A stretch of 64,000 nt of DNA from the NCBI GenBank assembly GCA_017506865.1, contig JAFCMP010000113.1, positions 992,001 to 1,056,000 on the forward strand. Reading direction: 5' to 3'. Numbering within the stretch: position 1 is the first letter of the stretch; the number at the start of each line of letters is the position of its first letter. Positions 44,912 through 55,396 of this stretch are shown here, in pieces. The position numbers and the translations under genes were made by a program. The notes below the pieces were generated by a model, which was not told the origin of the DNA, did not search any database, and saw only the letters and a program-made list of their open reading frames with translations. This stretch comes from Tribonema minus. Lineage: Eukaryota > Sar > Xanthophyceae > Tribonematales > Tribonemataceae.

Positions 44912-45963
44912 ATAGAGCACAGACAATTGAATCCTAACACATCAATACAGCTTCTTTGGCGCGTATCGCGATTTATGTACAGCAGGGAGGGTGTTGTGCC
45001 GGCGTGTCTGCTCGCGAACGCTTTATGTGGTCCGTTGCTGCTTGTGCCGCAACGTGAGGGTGCGGTGCGTAGGCTGCTGGTCTGTTTCAGGACTTTCAGT
45101 AATCGCTTGGGCATGCAGTTGCTTGGCGCTGAGGCATGTCAGTTTACAAAGTCATCGTGCATCACAAGCATTGTAGAGCTGTACCTCTTGACAACATCCA
45201 CATTTGATTGTGGTTTACATGAGTGCCCGCGCATTTGCCCTGGCCCTAATGCAGCCTTGCAGCCACATGTAGGGGAATCTCAGCCGACTTGCAACATGAC
45301 CATGACGTGTCCATGATGATCAAGTTTTTTCAATCCGCCACTACATTGGCAATGAGTTGCATGCATGCTCGGGCTTCTTGCACCTTTTACTTCTGGTCTA
45401 TTCATGGGATCTATGGCGCCAACGATACAAGGTGCAAAACCCTCATGGGTTGGGACATGAGCCACCAATGAACACATTCATGATAGTGCTTGCACTGTTA
45501 AGTATAGCATCACAGAGAAGCAACAAGTTTGACAAACAGCGGACATGGAAGCAAACTGGTGCAGCATAGCCAGTGTCAGAGGGCATGCTCCCAAGGAGCA
45601 GCCACAGATTTTCTCAAGTGACTTGGCAAACTTGGCAAACTAATTTCAAAGCGTGCCTAGCGGTGTTGCAAAGCTAAAGCTTTGCACTGTTATGTCTTCA
45701 GCGGCTCGTAGGCGGTCAGTGCTGCAGCGCGCGCTTCAAAGCTGTAGAATAGAAGAATAGAACCAACGTCGGCGTCAAAAGTTCAACTTCAACCAGACTA
45801 AACAATTCCCCATCAAGTTTTGACATGCCCAGTGCGCGCCTTACCTCGCCGTAGGCGCTGCTCATCACCTCCTCGTCAGGCAGAGGTCTCGCTGCGTTTC
45901 ACCCTCAGCAGCAGCAGCAGCTTCTGCTGAGTCCGCACAGGAGTTTTCAAAAACAACGTTGAC
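44912..45963. other. Intergenic region, no gene recognised
   Basis: About 1 kb between two rightward genes, AT-richer than the flanking exons. Open frames are short and without splice support. It should hold the 3' end of the J-domain gene and the promoter of the ART-like gene. Confidence 0.5.
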
Positions 45964-47497
45964 ATGATGTCGTCCGCGAAGCCGGCTGACAGGCGGTGTG
46001 CTGCAGGGCGGGCAACGCAACGCATTGCAAGTACCAACACGCCTACAACCTCCTGGCGTCAGGCTCTGTGTGCGGGGGCTCTGGTGGATGTACGAGACTT
46101 TGAGGGCCCCTGCTTTGAAAGCGTTATCTTGAGTGTATCTGGGTCCAAGGTGAGGCGCTGCGCCACGCAAGCTGGTGAGCGGCTCGCCGCCATTCGCTCA
46201 TGGTATTGTTATATTGAAATAAACGTAATTAGTAAGATAATGAATGTTTCCAATTGTCTCAAAGCAACCCTCGTGCTTGCATGTACAGGTGACCGTGCAT
46301 TTCATTGGGTGGAGTAGCAAGTGGGACTTGAGCATGTCGATCGACGCTGCCGGGCTTCAGCCTCTCCACATGCACACGAGAGACTGGCGAAGCGAGCTCA
46401 CTGTGGGCAGCCACTTGGACTTCAAGGCACTGGAGGCAAGGCCCCAAAGGCCTGGCGCTCACAGCGATGTGCCGCTGGTAGGCATGACGACTAAAGCGAG
46501 GTGGTTTACTGCAACAGTGCAGGCCACACAAGGCAAGTGCTGGCCAGTGACATGCGTGGCTCCTTGCATAGTTCCGCCTTCTCTTGTTGAGCAGCAATGC
46601 ATCTGCCTGGCTTCAGAGGCGTCGTGTTGCGCACCTGGCAGGGCATGGACCGCTCGTGCTCAAGCGCTGTGATGGCACCAATTGCAGTTTCTATGGTTTT
46701 TCTACTCCGTGATTTTGAACCTTGTCCTGTGCTCTCCCTGCCACATCACCCTTGTGTGCAGCTGGCGGCTGGATCCTGGTGCGTGCCCACGCCGGGATAG
46801 GAGCCGTCCTCAGCGTCCCGCACGCAGCGGCGAGCTGGGTCCACATTCACTCTGAGGACATCATGCCCCTGCACACTTACACACCTGCTGCGCGAGCGAC
46901 CACGGCAGATGCGCGAGGAGGTTGTGTGGGGCCCTGAGCGCTGCCACGGATACGCGGTGACGGCAAAGGAACGCTTTGTAGGGCGCTGCGACGCGCGAAG
47001 CGGTGGAGTACAGTAGGGTATGCGCGCGCTTCTGCAGCCTGACGCGCGCTCGCGCGCGCGACGTCACGGAGGTGCACGCGTACGAGTGCGGCGCGGCCGT
47101 AACGGACAGCTTCAACGCGAAGAAAAGCGAGCTGCAGAGCGCGGGCAAGAGCACGGACGAGGCGTGGGTGTTCCACGCCACGCACAGAGACAACATCCCC
47201 GCCATCATGTGCACGGGGTTCAGAGTCTGCGGCAGCGGCGCGGCGTTCCCCGTTCTGAACGGCAGCGCGCACGGGTACGGTGTTTACGCGGCCAGCGGGC
47301 CGCCTTCCATCAATGTGTACGCAAATGAGGTGGACGGCACGAAGGCGGTGATACTGGCGCGCGCGCTCAAGGGGCAGGAGGGGGAGAGGGGGCAGGGGGA
47401 CAGGTGGGGGGCGGGCGGCAACTGGCGTGTGTTCCGCAGCGGCGCGCAGCTGCTGCCGTGCTACGTCGTATACTATGTTGCGGACGCCGCTCCCTGA
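45964..47497 (+). CDS. Tudor-like plus ART/PARP-like protein, exon joins unresolved
   Basis: Exon 1 (45964-46149) and exon 2 (46289-46477) join in phase 0 and encode a Tudor/chromo-like barrel: ALVDVRDFEGPCFESVILSV then VTVHFIGWSSKWDLSMSI. A third block near 46762-46935 reads WILVRAHAGIGAVLSV and ASWVHIHSEDIMPL, and a last block (~47000-47497) carries an ADP-ribosyltransferase fold: AWVFHATHRDNIPAIMCTGF (His), HGYGVYAASGPPSINVYA (Tyr), KAVILARALKG, and LLPCYVVYYV at the end. In active PARPs the last strand supplies a Glu; here Cys sits near that place, so mono-ADP-ribosyl transfer or no activity is expected. The three downstream frames do not join with visible splice sites (each shifts by one base), so introns are missed, the sequence has errors, or the gene is broken. 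Note that the C-terminal frame stays open for 160 codons. Confidence 0.55.
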
Positions 47498-48473
47498 GCT
47501 GCGCAACAGTGCTCAGGCAATGGCACAGCCTGTGCACATGAGAGTACCTCCGTCGGAGCCGTAGATAGCATCATGCCTCGGAGGACGGGTGTTGAAGCGT
47601 TTGTTGAACCACTTGCATCAAAGCAGAGATGAGCTGCAAGATCAGACATTGACTGTCAAAATGGAGAACAGTCATTGCTCAGCAAGCAAGAGTTGGCCAG
47701 TGGTGATTCTTGGTTCAGTCCTCCAATGTCAATGTTCACGATCTGAGTCTTTGGTGGCGCTGTATGCGGTGCGTAACCCAACCCCAACTCTACTCACTCA
47801 GTTCAATCCTCTTCCTCGTCCTCATTCTCAACCTGAAGGTTCAATTGAGACACCGTAGTTTGCTCCATGCCATTGGTGTGATTTCACAGCAGCCAGGAAA
47901 GGCCATCGATGACCAAGGGCACGTACGCCTGCAGCAGTATACCATGTTTGCGCTGGGCTTGCAAGCGATGCCCAATGAAGAGCAATGCAGCTGAGGTGGA
48001 TACGTGTTGAACAATCAGGCCTTGGCCGTTGTTGGCGATACTTCTGGCATGCAATAAAGTCCGCCTACTCTGATTCGAAAATATGAATTTAATTCTCTTT
48101 GAAAAATTGATGTGCATGGCTGGCTTGTTTTACAATGATAGTAAAGGCGTCGATGCAAAATCAAAACACCATGCGCGTGCGCAGTGTCAAGGCTCCAGAG
48201 CATACACATACCTTGCAACAGCGCTGTGCACAGTGCTCAGCCTGATGATACCCACCCACCCCCGCCCCCCAGAGGCGAACCAAACCATAAAGACCAGCAG
48301 AGTCCGAGCAACAACAGATAGAGAGAGAAACAAGTGACAACATAAAGAATCAACCAGGCGCCGCACTTCATTGAGTGGACGGCCCGCTGCCTCCGCACCT
48401 GACAGCGCAGGGTCACGCTGGGCGCTGCCGCCGCCGCTTAACAGCAGGCTCCGCCGCCGACTAAAGGCGTGCA
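47498..48473. other. Convergent intergenic region, no gene recognised
   Basis: Nearly 1 kb between the ART-like gene (+) and the CAF1 gene (-), holding both 3' flanks. It is comparatively AT-rich in its middle (48040-48150). No gene or notable repeat was seen. Confidence 0.5.
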
Positions 48474-51400
48474 CTAATACGCGTCCTCCCCCTCTTCGAT
48501 GGGCACGGGGGGGAGCAGGATATCGTCCGGCAACGGCGCGTTTGCGTACGCGCCCGCGCCGTTGGACATGGACACGACGCCGTTCGCCGCAAAGGCAGCG
48601 CTCAGGTTGGCGGCGCCGTTGGAGTTGGCCGTGATGGTGTAGGAGACGGCGGCTTTTGTCGGCGTTGAGGTGACGTTCTGGCCGGGCCGGTAGACCGTGT
48701 TGTTGTTGCCGTAGCCGAACAGCTCGCTGTTGTACTTCTCGCGGCTGAGGTTGGACATGCCGTTGAACTTGGTCTCCACGATCTTGAAGAAGACCTGCGC
48801 CGTCAGCAGGGAGTCGCTGCCCGCCTGGTGCTTCTGGCCGATTCGTTCGACCTGACGGTATGGGGGCACACGAGTGATGCGGGGTGTCAGCGCGCACATC
48901 ATATCGCGTTGGGTGTCAGCGCAGTCAAGTTGATGCGTGATGCAAGCGCAAAAATCAAATGGCGCTGCAGTTCAGGTTGATGGTGACGAAAGCGCAAGAA
49001 GCGAACTGCGCTAGATGTCAGTACAGTTCAGATTGTCGGCACAGTTCAGATTAATGCGTGAGGAAGGCGATTGAATGATGTTAGGAGTCAGCGCAACGAG
49101 CGAATTGTGCTAGACGTCAGCACAATAGCTATTGTGTGCGGCACGAAGCGGCAACCGCTTGTGTACTTCTGCAGAAAGTGACCTCTGTAGTACTTTGGCA
49201 ATGTGCAGCACCAATGCGGCAATGCTGGCTTATAATCAAGGTTAGGGTCAGGCGCTGACACGATCGTTCCCTTCCATACAGAAAGCAACATTCCTGAACA
49301 AGCAACCGCAAGTGCTGTGCACATGTGCGCACATTATGCTGTTTACGGAGTGCGCAGCGTGCTGTTGAGCACAAGTGAATGTGTCAACACGTGCGCTGCA
49401 GAGTGCCGACGACTCACAAATACACATTAAGGCATGGCGATTTCAACTAAAGCAGTGCCTTGCCGGGCCCGCATGCGTTGTTGATGCACTGTCACTAACC
49501 TTCCCCTATCGCTAAACCTAAACCTGCCATCCCTGGTTTCAGACTTGACAGCTGCACAGGTCAAACCTGACAAGGGGGCAATTGACTAACCAAAACCCAT
49601 CTCCTGACCTCAACCCTCACCCAACTCCTACTTGTGCTGATTGTGCATACCGAGAGGTCGTCGCCAAGCTTGTTGAGGCCCCCGTGGAAGCCATCTTGGC
49701 TGGCCATTAGGTATTTGATATCATACAGGCGCGGGAAGTACAGCTTGAGCAGGTGGAAGAACTCCTTCTCCTGCCCCGGCAATGCGCACGACGTCAGCAC
49801 CTTGAGAAGATAGCCAAAATCATAACCGCTGCGTGTGCGGGCGAGCGCAATCAGACGCGCACGTCACGTCAGAGGACCGTGTGAGTGAGGGTCGGACTGT
49901 GAGTGACGTGGTCAGACAACAGCAGAGTAAGGTCTTCCGGTTCGGGTTGGGTCAGCAGCAGAAGGCCGACACTTCAGGTACTTAAGTCGTAACCGCTGCA
50001 TGTGCGGGCGAGTGCAACCAGACATACGTCAAAGGGCCGTGTGAATAAGAGTTGAAGTTTGGGTGACGTGGTCAGGCATCGCAGGTGAACAGAGAATTGG
50101 GATTAGGATTGGGAATAGGGTTAGGGTTCAGGTTAGGTTAGCAGCAAACAGCCCGGCACTTCTCGAGTGGCGGTGATAGTGGGGGGCACAACAACTGTGC
50201 TGCTACTGAACTGACTCGTGCACTTAAACTTGGGGCTGTGGAGGTGACACTCCGCTTACGTATACACAGGAGCTCACGTAGCTTGGTTGCCTAAACAAAT
50301 TAGAAGCGCCTTTGCCAGCGTCTCTCACTGCACGATGAACTGCGCTCAGGTGCGTTTTTTCCCCGAAATGTCATGGAAGAGCGCGCAGCCAACAGCGCGC
50401 ACTTAAGGGAGGCATGGTGGTTGTATGGTATATGTTTGTGCAATGAGTCGCGAGCACGGCAGTTGCCGTGACGTACGCGACACGCAACAGAGGTCCGCCT
50501 TTGCGAAGCACGTGACTGTGACATGAGTAAAAGAGGTGCACATAATCAGGCGATATGTCATCACCACAGCTAACCCTGACCCTAGACTAAGCTGACTCTA
50601 GTCCTGAGCATCCAGCGAGTGGCAAAGGGCCCGGCTTCACCCGGCAAAAAAATATGAGACGAGTACAAGAGTCAGAGTACAAGAGTCAGGGTCATACTGA
50701 CGTGCACATGTTTGGAACGGGTGCATTGGAGCCAGCAATATTCGTATGACCCGCGCGTCAACCAGTATGTAGTATGTAGTACTAATACGCGTGCACACCG
50801 CGCAGCAGCGCCAACATCTGACCCTAACAATCGCCATCGCAGCGCTGAAGGCCAAGGAGGCATTGTGTTGTGTTGTCAGGGCAGCGGGGAAAAAAAAAAA
50901 ACGCTTGCTGTGTGAGGCACGCGTACAAAGATGGCGCAAGTTTGTGCTGCAGAAGACGGCTTCCTCAGGCGCTCATGGAATGAAGTCTCATCCCAACCCT
51001 AACCCTAACTCTAACTTTAACTAACCTTAACTCTACCCCTAACCCAACCGCCAGTGCTCGGATTGCCGTGCTGCTCCACACATACTGCACCATCGTGCGC
51101 GCCAGGCGGCGTCAGCATATGTGCAGTGCGCACAGTCTACATGCACCCCACGTCTTGTTGCTTGCGCTGCTGCAGCGGCGCACCAGTGCGGCAAAACGCC
51201 GCAGCAACAATCCTACTTCCCGCCACTATGTAGAAAGGAAAGGTACAGTAGGTAGCACACGCCTCCTGCTGTCCAATAATACCTCCAGATGCGGCAAGAG
51301 GCCAGCAGCAGCTGCAGTAGCGCTGACTGATGGCGGCAGGCAACTACCACCGAACGCCGACCGTCACCCTCACCCTGACAGCAGGGAGGTTCGGTGCCAT

Positions 51401-54400
51401 GGAGCGTGCGCTGTTGCGTCAAGTCAGACCGTGTCCGCACATGTGCAGTACGTGCCGCTATTTGCAACTTGAGGTCCTCCAGCCTCGCACCAAGACTAAG
51501 ATAAGAGGTGCAGCGCTCTCAAGAACTTTGCACACTTTAATTCGCAATGGGTTATGGCACGCAAGCCATGAATCATGGCTTCTCCTCAAAGTTGAGGTTG
51601 GAAAAACTTGGCGAATCTACTGCAACTGCTGAAAGCTTACCGAACAACAACTGGCAGGTATTTTCATTTTGCGGAGTTCACTAGTCAAGATGAAGGGATG
51701 TAAACGAACAGTCTCTTTGCTGTCGATCATGTCAAAACGACGCTAGTAGCTCACCTGTGGAAGGAGACCCACGTCACATTGTCCACCAGCACCAGCCCGC
51801 TCGTCATGAGCAGCTCCCCAAACTCCAGCACGTCTATCCCCCGCGCCTCGTGCTGGTCAAAGTTGATGCCGCTCTGCTTGAGCAGGTCGATGGAGTCCTG
51901 CGCGTACATGTCCTCGCCCAGCGAGAACTTGAAGTTGAACTGCCAGCAGCAGCACCCCTCCGCAAACTCCCCCTTCTCATTGGCAAAGCTCAGTCCGAGC
52001 TGTATGATCTTGAGCAGGTCTACGTTACAGCGCAGCGTCTGGTACTGGTAGTCGCTCTGTCCAAAGTCGCCGATGGGCCTCGCGACAACGCCTGTGCGCA
52101 CGATCGTTTGGGGGGGGGGGTCGTGTGTGAGTGTTGTAGTGGTATGGGGGTGCCGCATTGTGAGCTGAGTGTGCATGCATCTTGCAACAACACATGCTCT
52201 TTGTCAGTGGAAGGGAGAGGGGGGGGGGGGGAAGGCTTGCGCGTTGTAAATAGTTTGTCATGAGGGGGAAGTAGGTAGAGGTGTAAAGGTACAGGTACGT
52301 TTACTCTGTGCTGCCTTTTTCAAGGCGTTCGTATTTCGCGGAACCAACGTCTGCTTGTCATAGTCACGAGGGAAGTAGCTGATGCAGTGGCGCACAAGTT
52401 CCAGGGCAGGTCTGTATCAATAATGAGTTAAAGGGCGTGATCACGCAATGACCAGTACTGGAAGTTGTTACTTCCGCAGCCGCAACTGCCCGTCACCACC
52501 AAAGGGGGGTGGGGTTGAAATTTTAAAACTGGCTTGATGTAGAAAGAAAAGGGGTCCACTGGGGTACGTGTGTGCATGTTTGTGTGTGTGCATGTAGGTA
52601 CAGGCAGTTACAGGGACCACCTTCAAGATTGCAGTTACAGTGGCAGAGCTGTAACTTGTGACTGCACACACATGTCTTCACTGTGCCACCCTTCCGTCTA
52701 CGAGACCGCACCTGCAAGGATACGCTGCTTGCTGACCCGCGTGACTGTGGCGAATTGCTGGATTGGAATTACTTCGGTACACTTCAATGTTGAAGTACGC
52801 ATTATCGCTGAGGACTCATGTGGTAAGATGCTAGGATGCATCTGCCTCACAGAGCAGGCGTGCAAATAAACTACGTCCAGTACTGCCCGGCACAAAAGCC
52901 AGTGCAAAGCAGCGATATGATAGCCGATGAATTTGAAAGTACAGCTGGAGCATCCTGTGACTAGTGACATAAGAAAAAGAGGCGCAGCCAATTTTTCGCA
53001 GTTGTTTTGTTTGAACGTTAGCTGCAGCAGGTTGCTCCTGTCATCATACGAGCCAGTGCCAGTCGGTCTAGAAGCAACCATTGTAGTCGCAGCAACACAC
53101 GGTGCAGCAAGAAAACTATTGTCACCACTCGCCCACAGTTGCTGGCTCCGCAAGTGTATGAACAGCCATTGGGACAGCGCAGCGGCCTGACGGTGAGGTG
53201 TTGGGAACTTAACCCTCACCCTAGGGTACGGGTTTATAACCCAACCCTAACCCTACCCAGGCTGTGATGCGTGTCACTGCTGCTTTGCAGCACTCGGCCA
53301 AGAGTGTCATATAACCATTGGCTGCTGGCGCTGTAGCTGAATGTTGTGTTGGCTGTAAAGCCGTTGCTAGACAGGGTGAGGGGTAGGCAGCGTGTTTGCC
53401 TCACTTTGGCGCCATTCTGTCAAAGCAGCTGGCCTTGTTTTGAGCAGGCGCGCGTATGCACGTCAAGTGAGCTGAAAAGCGGAATCACGATGGACACATG
53501 CAGCGCGCGGCCGTTTCGATTTGATTTCTGATACTTCAATGGGTTGATTACAATCCCACTGCAGGCACAAATGGCCCTTGACTGCAGCAGCAGGCCATAT
53601 GTACTGCGGAGCGATCTAAGACTCGCTGATGTAGGTACGAGCACTGTCCAGGCGTACTTCAACTTTAAGTGCCACGTCTTTCCCAAGAAAGAGACGCGTT
53701 GATGCGTGGTGTCCTTGTACATGATCCTGACCTCAACCCAGACACTAGCCCTACTTAAGTGTGTGTCTTAATGGCATCATGACACCACTGTGGGGGCAGC
53801 ACTGAACTGATGCAACGCGACTGCGCCGCGCACGCGTGCGCTGTCGTAAATCCCCGCTTATGCGCTTCACGTTTGTATACCTATTCTCGCAAGTACATGT
53901 GTATGTATGCACATAGATGCATGCCCACCTCTCACCTGGGAACTCTGTATCCATGGCTACGTAAGGATATGTTTCCACCACCTCCCGTATCTGTACTCCC
54001 GCCGGGCCCACAGCAGCACGCCAGACCCGCCAGCCAGTCCAAGCAGGGCCATAAGTAAACACGGTGCATGTCAGAAGTTGAAGTTGTACAGATGGCAACT
54101 CACAAAGCCCGCGGCGCAAGCTCGCAGCGACTGCCAACAAGTGTTGAAGATGCTGAAGCTGATATGACATGCCTGCACTTCCCCAGTCTTTGGAAGGGGC
54201 ATTGTGGAGTCATCAGATACAGATCTGGTGTGCGTTGGCGGTGTTTATGTTGGCAAACAGCTTACGCCTCTGCGACCGTCTGTGCTTGTCTGGTCAGCAC
54301 ATAGGGTGCTGCTCTGACAGGCGACTGTTGTGTTCAGCAGTTTGGCAGGATGGTCTGCATAGCCAGCAGCCTGCTCATTTCATCGACACATGAACCGCCG

Positions 54401-54900
54401 AATTTGCGATGTTACATCTACTGGCACATGCCACCATGCTGCTGCAGTTGCACTGGGTTCCACAGTGCCTGCGACAACACTTGAGGTCATGTAACCGAAC
54501 AAGCTGCTGCACTGTGCCATACGCTCTCATGTGCTAATTCCTGCATTGCTGCTAGCGAAAGAAGATCTTGAGAGTAGCAAGCTGTGGTTCATGACATGTC
54601 AACAACCAATATACCATACATGCGATGAGTTCTCACCTTGGCCATTTCCTCCTCCAAGTTGTCCACCCACACGTTGCGTATTTCCAAATACTTCCCATCT
54701 GGCCCCGTATATCTGCCCGCCACTGCCCAACCATCGCCGACGCACGACGCAACACCAGCAGAGACGCATTGGAGCATCGAGTATGAGACAGCGATCCCTG
54801 GCAAACATCAAGCAAGAGACCAGCAGCCAAGTGCACACTTACCAGCATCGTCGGCGCCATTTTGACCGCTATCGAAAGCGTTCCCCCCTGGGCCGTCCAT
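48474..54900 (-). CDS. CCR4-NOT deadenylase subunit CAF1/CNOT7 (POP2)
   Basis: Six exons (54900-54843, 54698-54637, 53990-53936, 52091-51755, 49828-49651, 48851-48474) join in phase and give 355 residues. The DEDD nuclease core is easily recognised: LEIRNVWVDNLEEEMAKI, YPYVAMDTEFPG with the first acidic pair, FGQSDYQYQTLRCNVDLLK, LGEDMYAQDSIDLL, VLEFGELLMTSGL, WVSFHSGYDFGYLLK with its Asp, YFPRLYDIKYLM, GGLNKLGDDL and QKHQAGSDSLLT with the last Asp. CAF1 removes mRNA poly(A) tails in the cytoplasmic CCR4-NOT complex. The ~75-residue C-terminal tail is Ala/Asn/Ser-rich and ends in an acidic EEGEDAY. Exon 2 is fixed by phase: the acceptor ggggccag at 54699 is used rather than the nearer-looking upstream AG. 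Intron 4 holds a copy of the exon-5 acceptor junction and telomere-like tracts. Confidence 0.93.
49815..50070 (-). repeat. Duplicated acceptor-exon junction in CAF1 intron 4
   Basis: The acceptor of exon 5 plus the first coding bases (CCCGCACACGCAG then CGGTTATGAT) recur about 155 bases upstream in the intron (near 49985-50015: CCCGCACATGCAG then CGGTTACGACTTAAG). Intronic blocks (GTGACGTGGTCAG, GGGCCGTGTGA) recur at the same spacing, so a unit of roughly 155-165 bases was duplicated. Confidence 0.8.
50099..50140. repeat. Interstitial telomere-like repeat
   Basis: Degenerate TTAGGG units (attgggattaggattgggaa, then tagggttagggttcaggtta) in CAF1 intron 4. Confidence 0.75.
50993..51052. repeat. 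Interstitial telomere-like repeat
   Basis: A ~60-base tract of degenerate CCCTAA units (cccaaccctaaccctaactc, then looser variants) in CAF1 intron 4, decaying towards its right end. Confidence 0.85.
53210..53260. repeat. Interstitial telomere-like repeats, both orientations
   Basis: CCCTAA-like units on both sides of a short CCCTAGGGTACGGGTT segment in CAF1 intron 3, so forward and reverse telomere-like motifs face each other. Confidence 0.7.
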
Positions 54901-55323
54901 CCCAATGAGTAATGATTGCGCAGCAGCAGTGAGACTATCGCATCAAGCCTGCCGCCCCTGTGATTTCAGCAGCAAATTCAACTGCACACGCCCCGTCTCC
55001 TCGCACTGCGCCTCAGGTACACCAGGCTACTCTCCTCCTCGCTGCACCACACCTTACCACCCTGCGTTGACTGGCGTTGACTTCCAGGCCTGGACAGAGA
55101 CTGCAAGACTTTTTGCTTCACCATGATGCGCGACTCGACTCGACTCGACTCTCATCCTCGAGTAGTGCTCAACGCTTTACAAAAACACAAATGTGTGTGA
55201 TGCTGCGCGCATCATCACATCAGAAGATAATGCCATGTTATTATTGTGTATAGGCCAGTGAAGAGCTTCACACGGAGCACGAGAGGAACAGCGGTAGCTG
55301 CCGACACAAAACTTGCTGTACAC

Positions 55324-55372
<49 letters not shown>

Positions 55373-55396
55373 ACCCAGCGCGCGGCGCGGCAAGTG
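54901..55396. other. Intergenic region between dynein and CAF1 with (CCG)n tract
   Basis: About 500 bases separate the dynein stop codon from the CAF1 start; both genes read leftwards, so this holds the dynein 3' flank and the CAF1 promoter. It contains five CGACT pentamers at 55130-55152 and an uninterrupted CCG/GCC trinucleotide run at 55323-55371 (about 16 units). Confidence 0.7.
55323..55371. repeat. (GCC)n trinucleotide microsatellite
   Basis: About 16 consecutive GCC/CCG units, 26 bases beyond the stop codon of the dynein heavy chain gene and so probably in its 3' untranslated region. Confidence 0.95.

Noticed and set aside
43049-44926. 625-codon minus-strand open frame
   Set aside because: Antisense shadow of the J-domain gene; composition almost only Arg, Ala, Gly.
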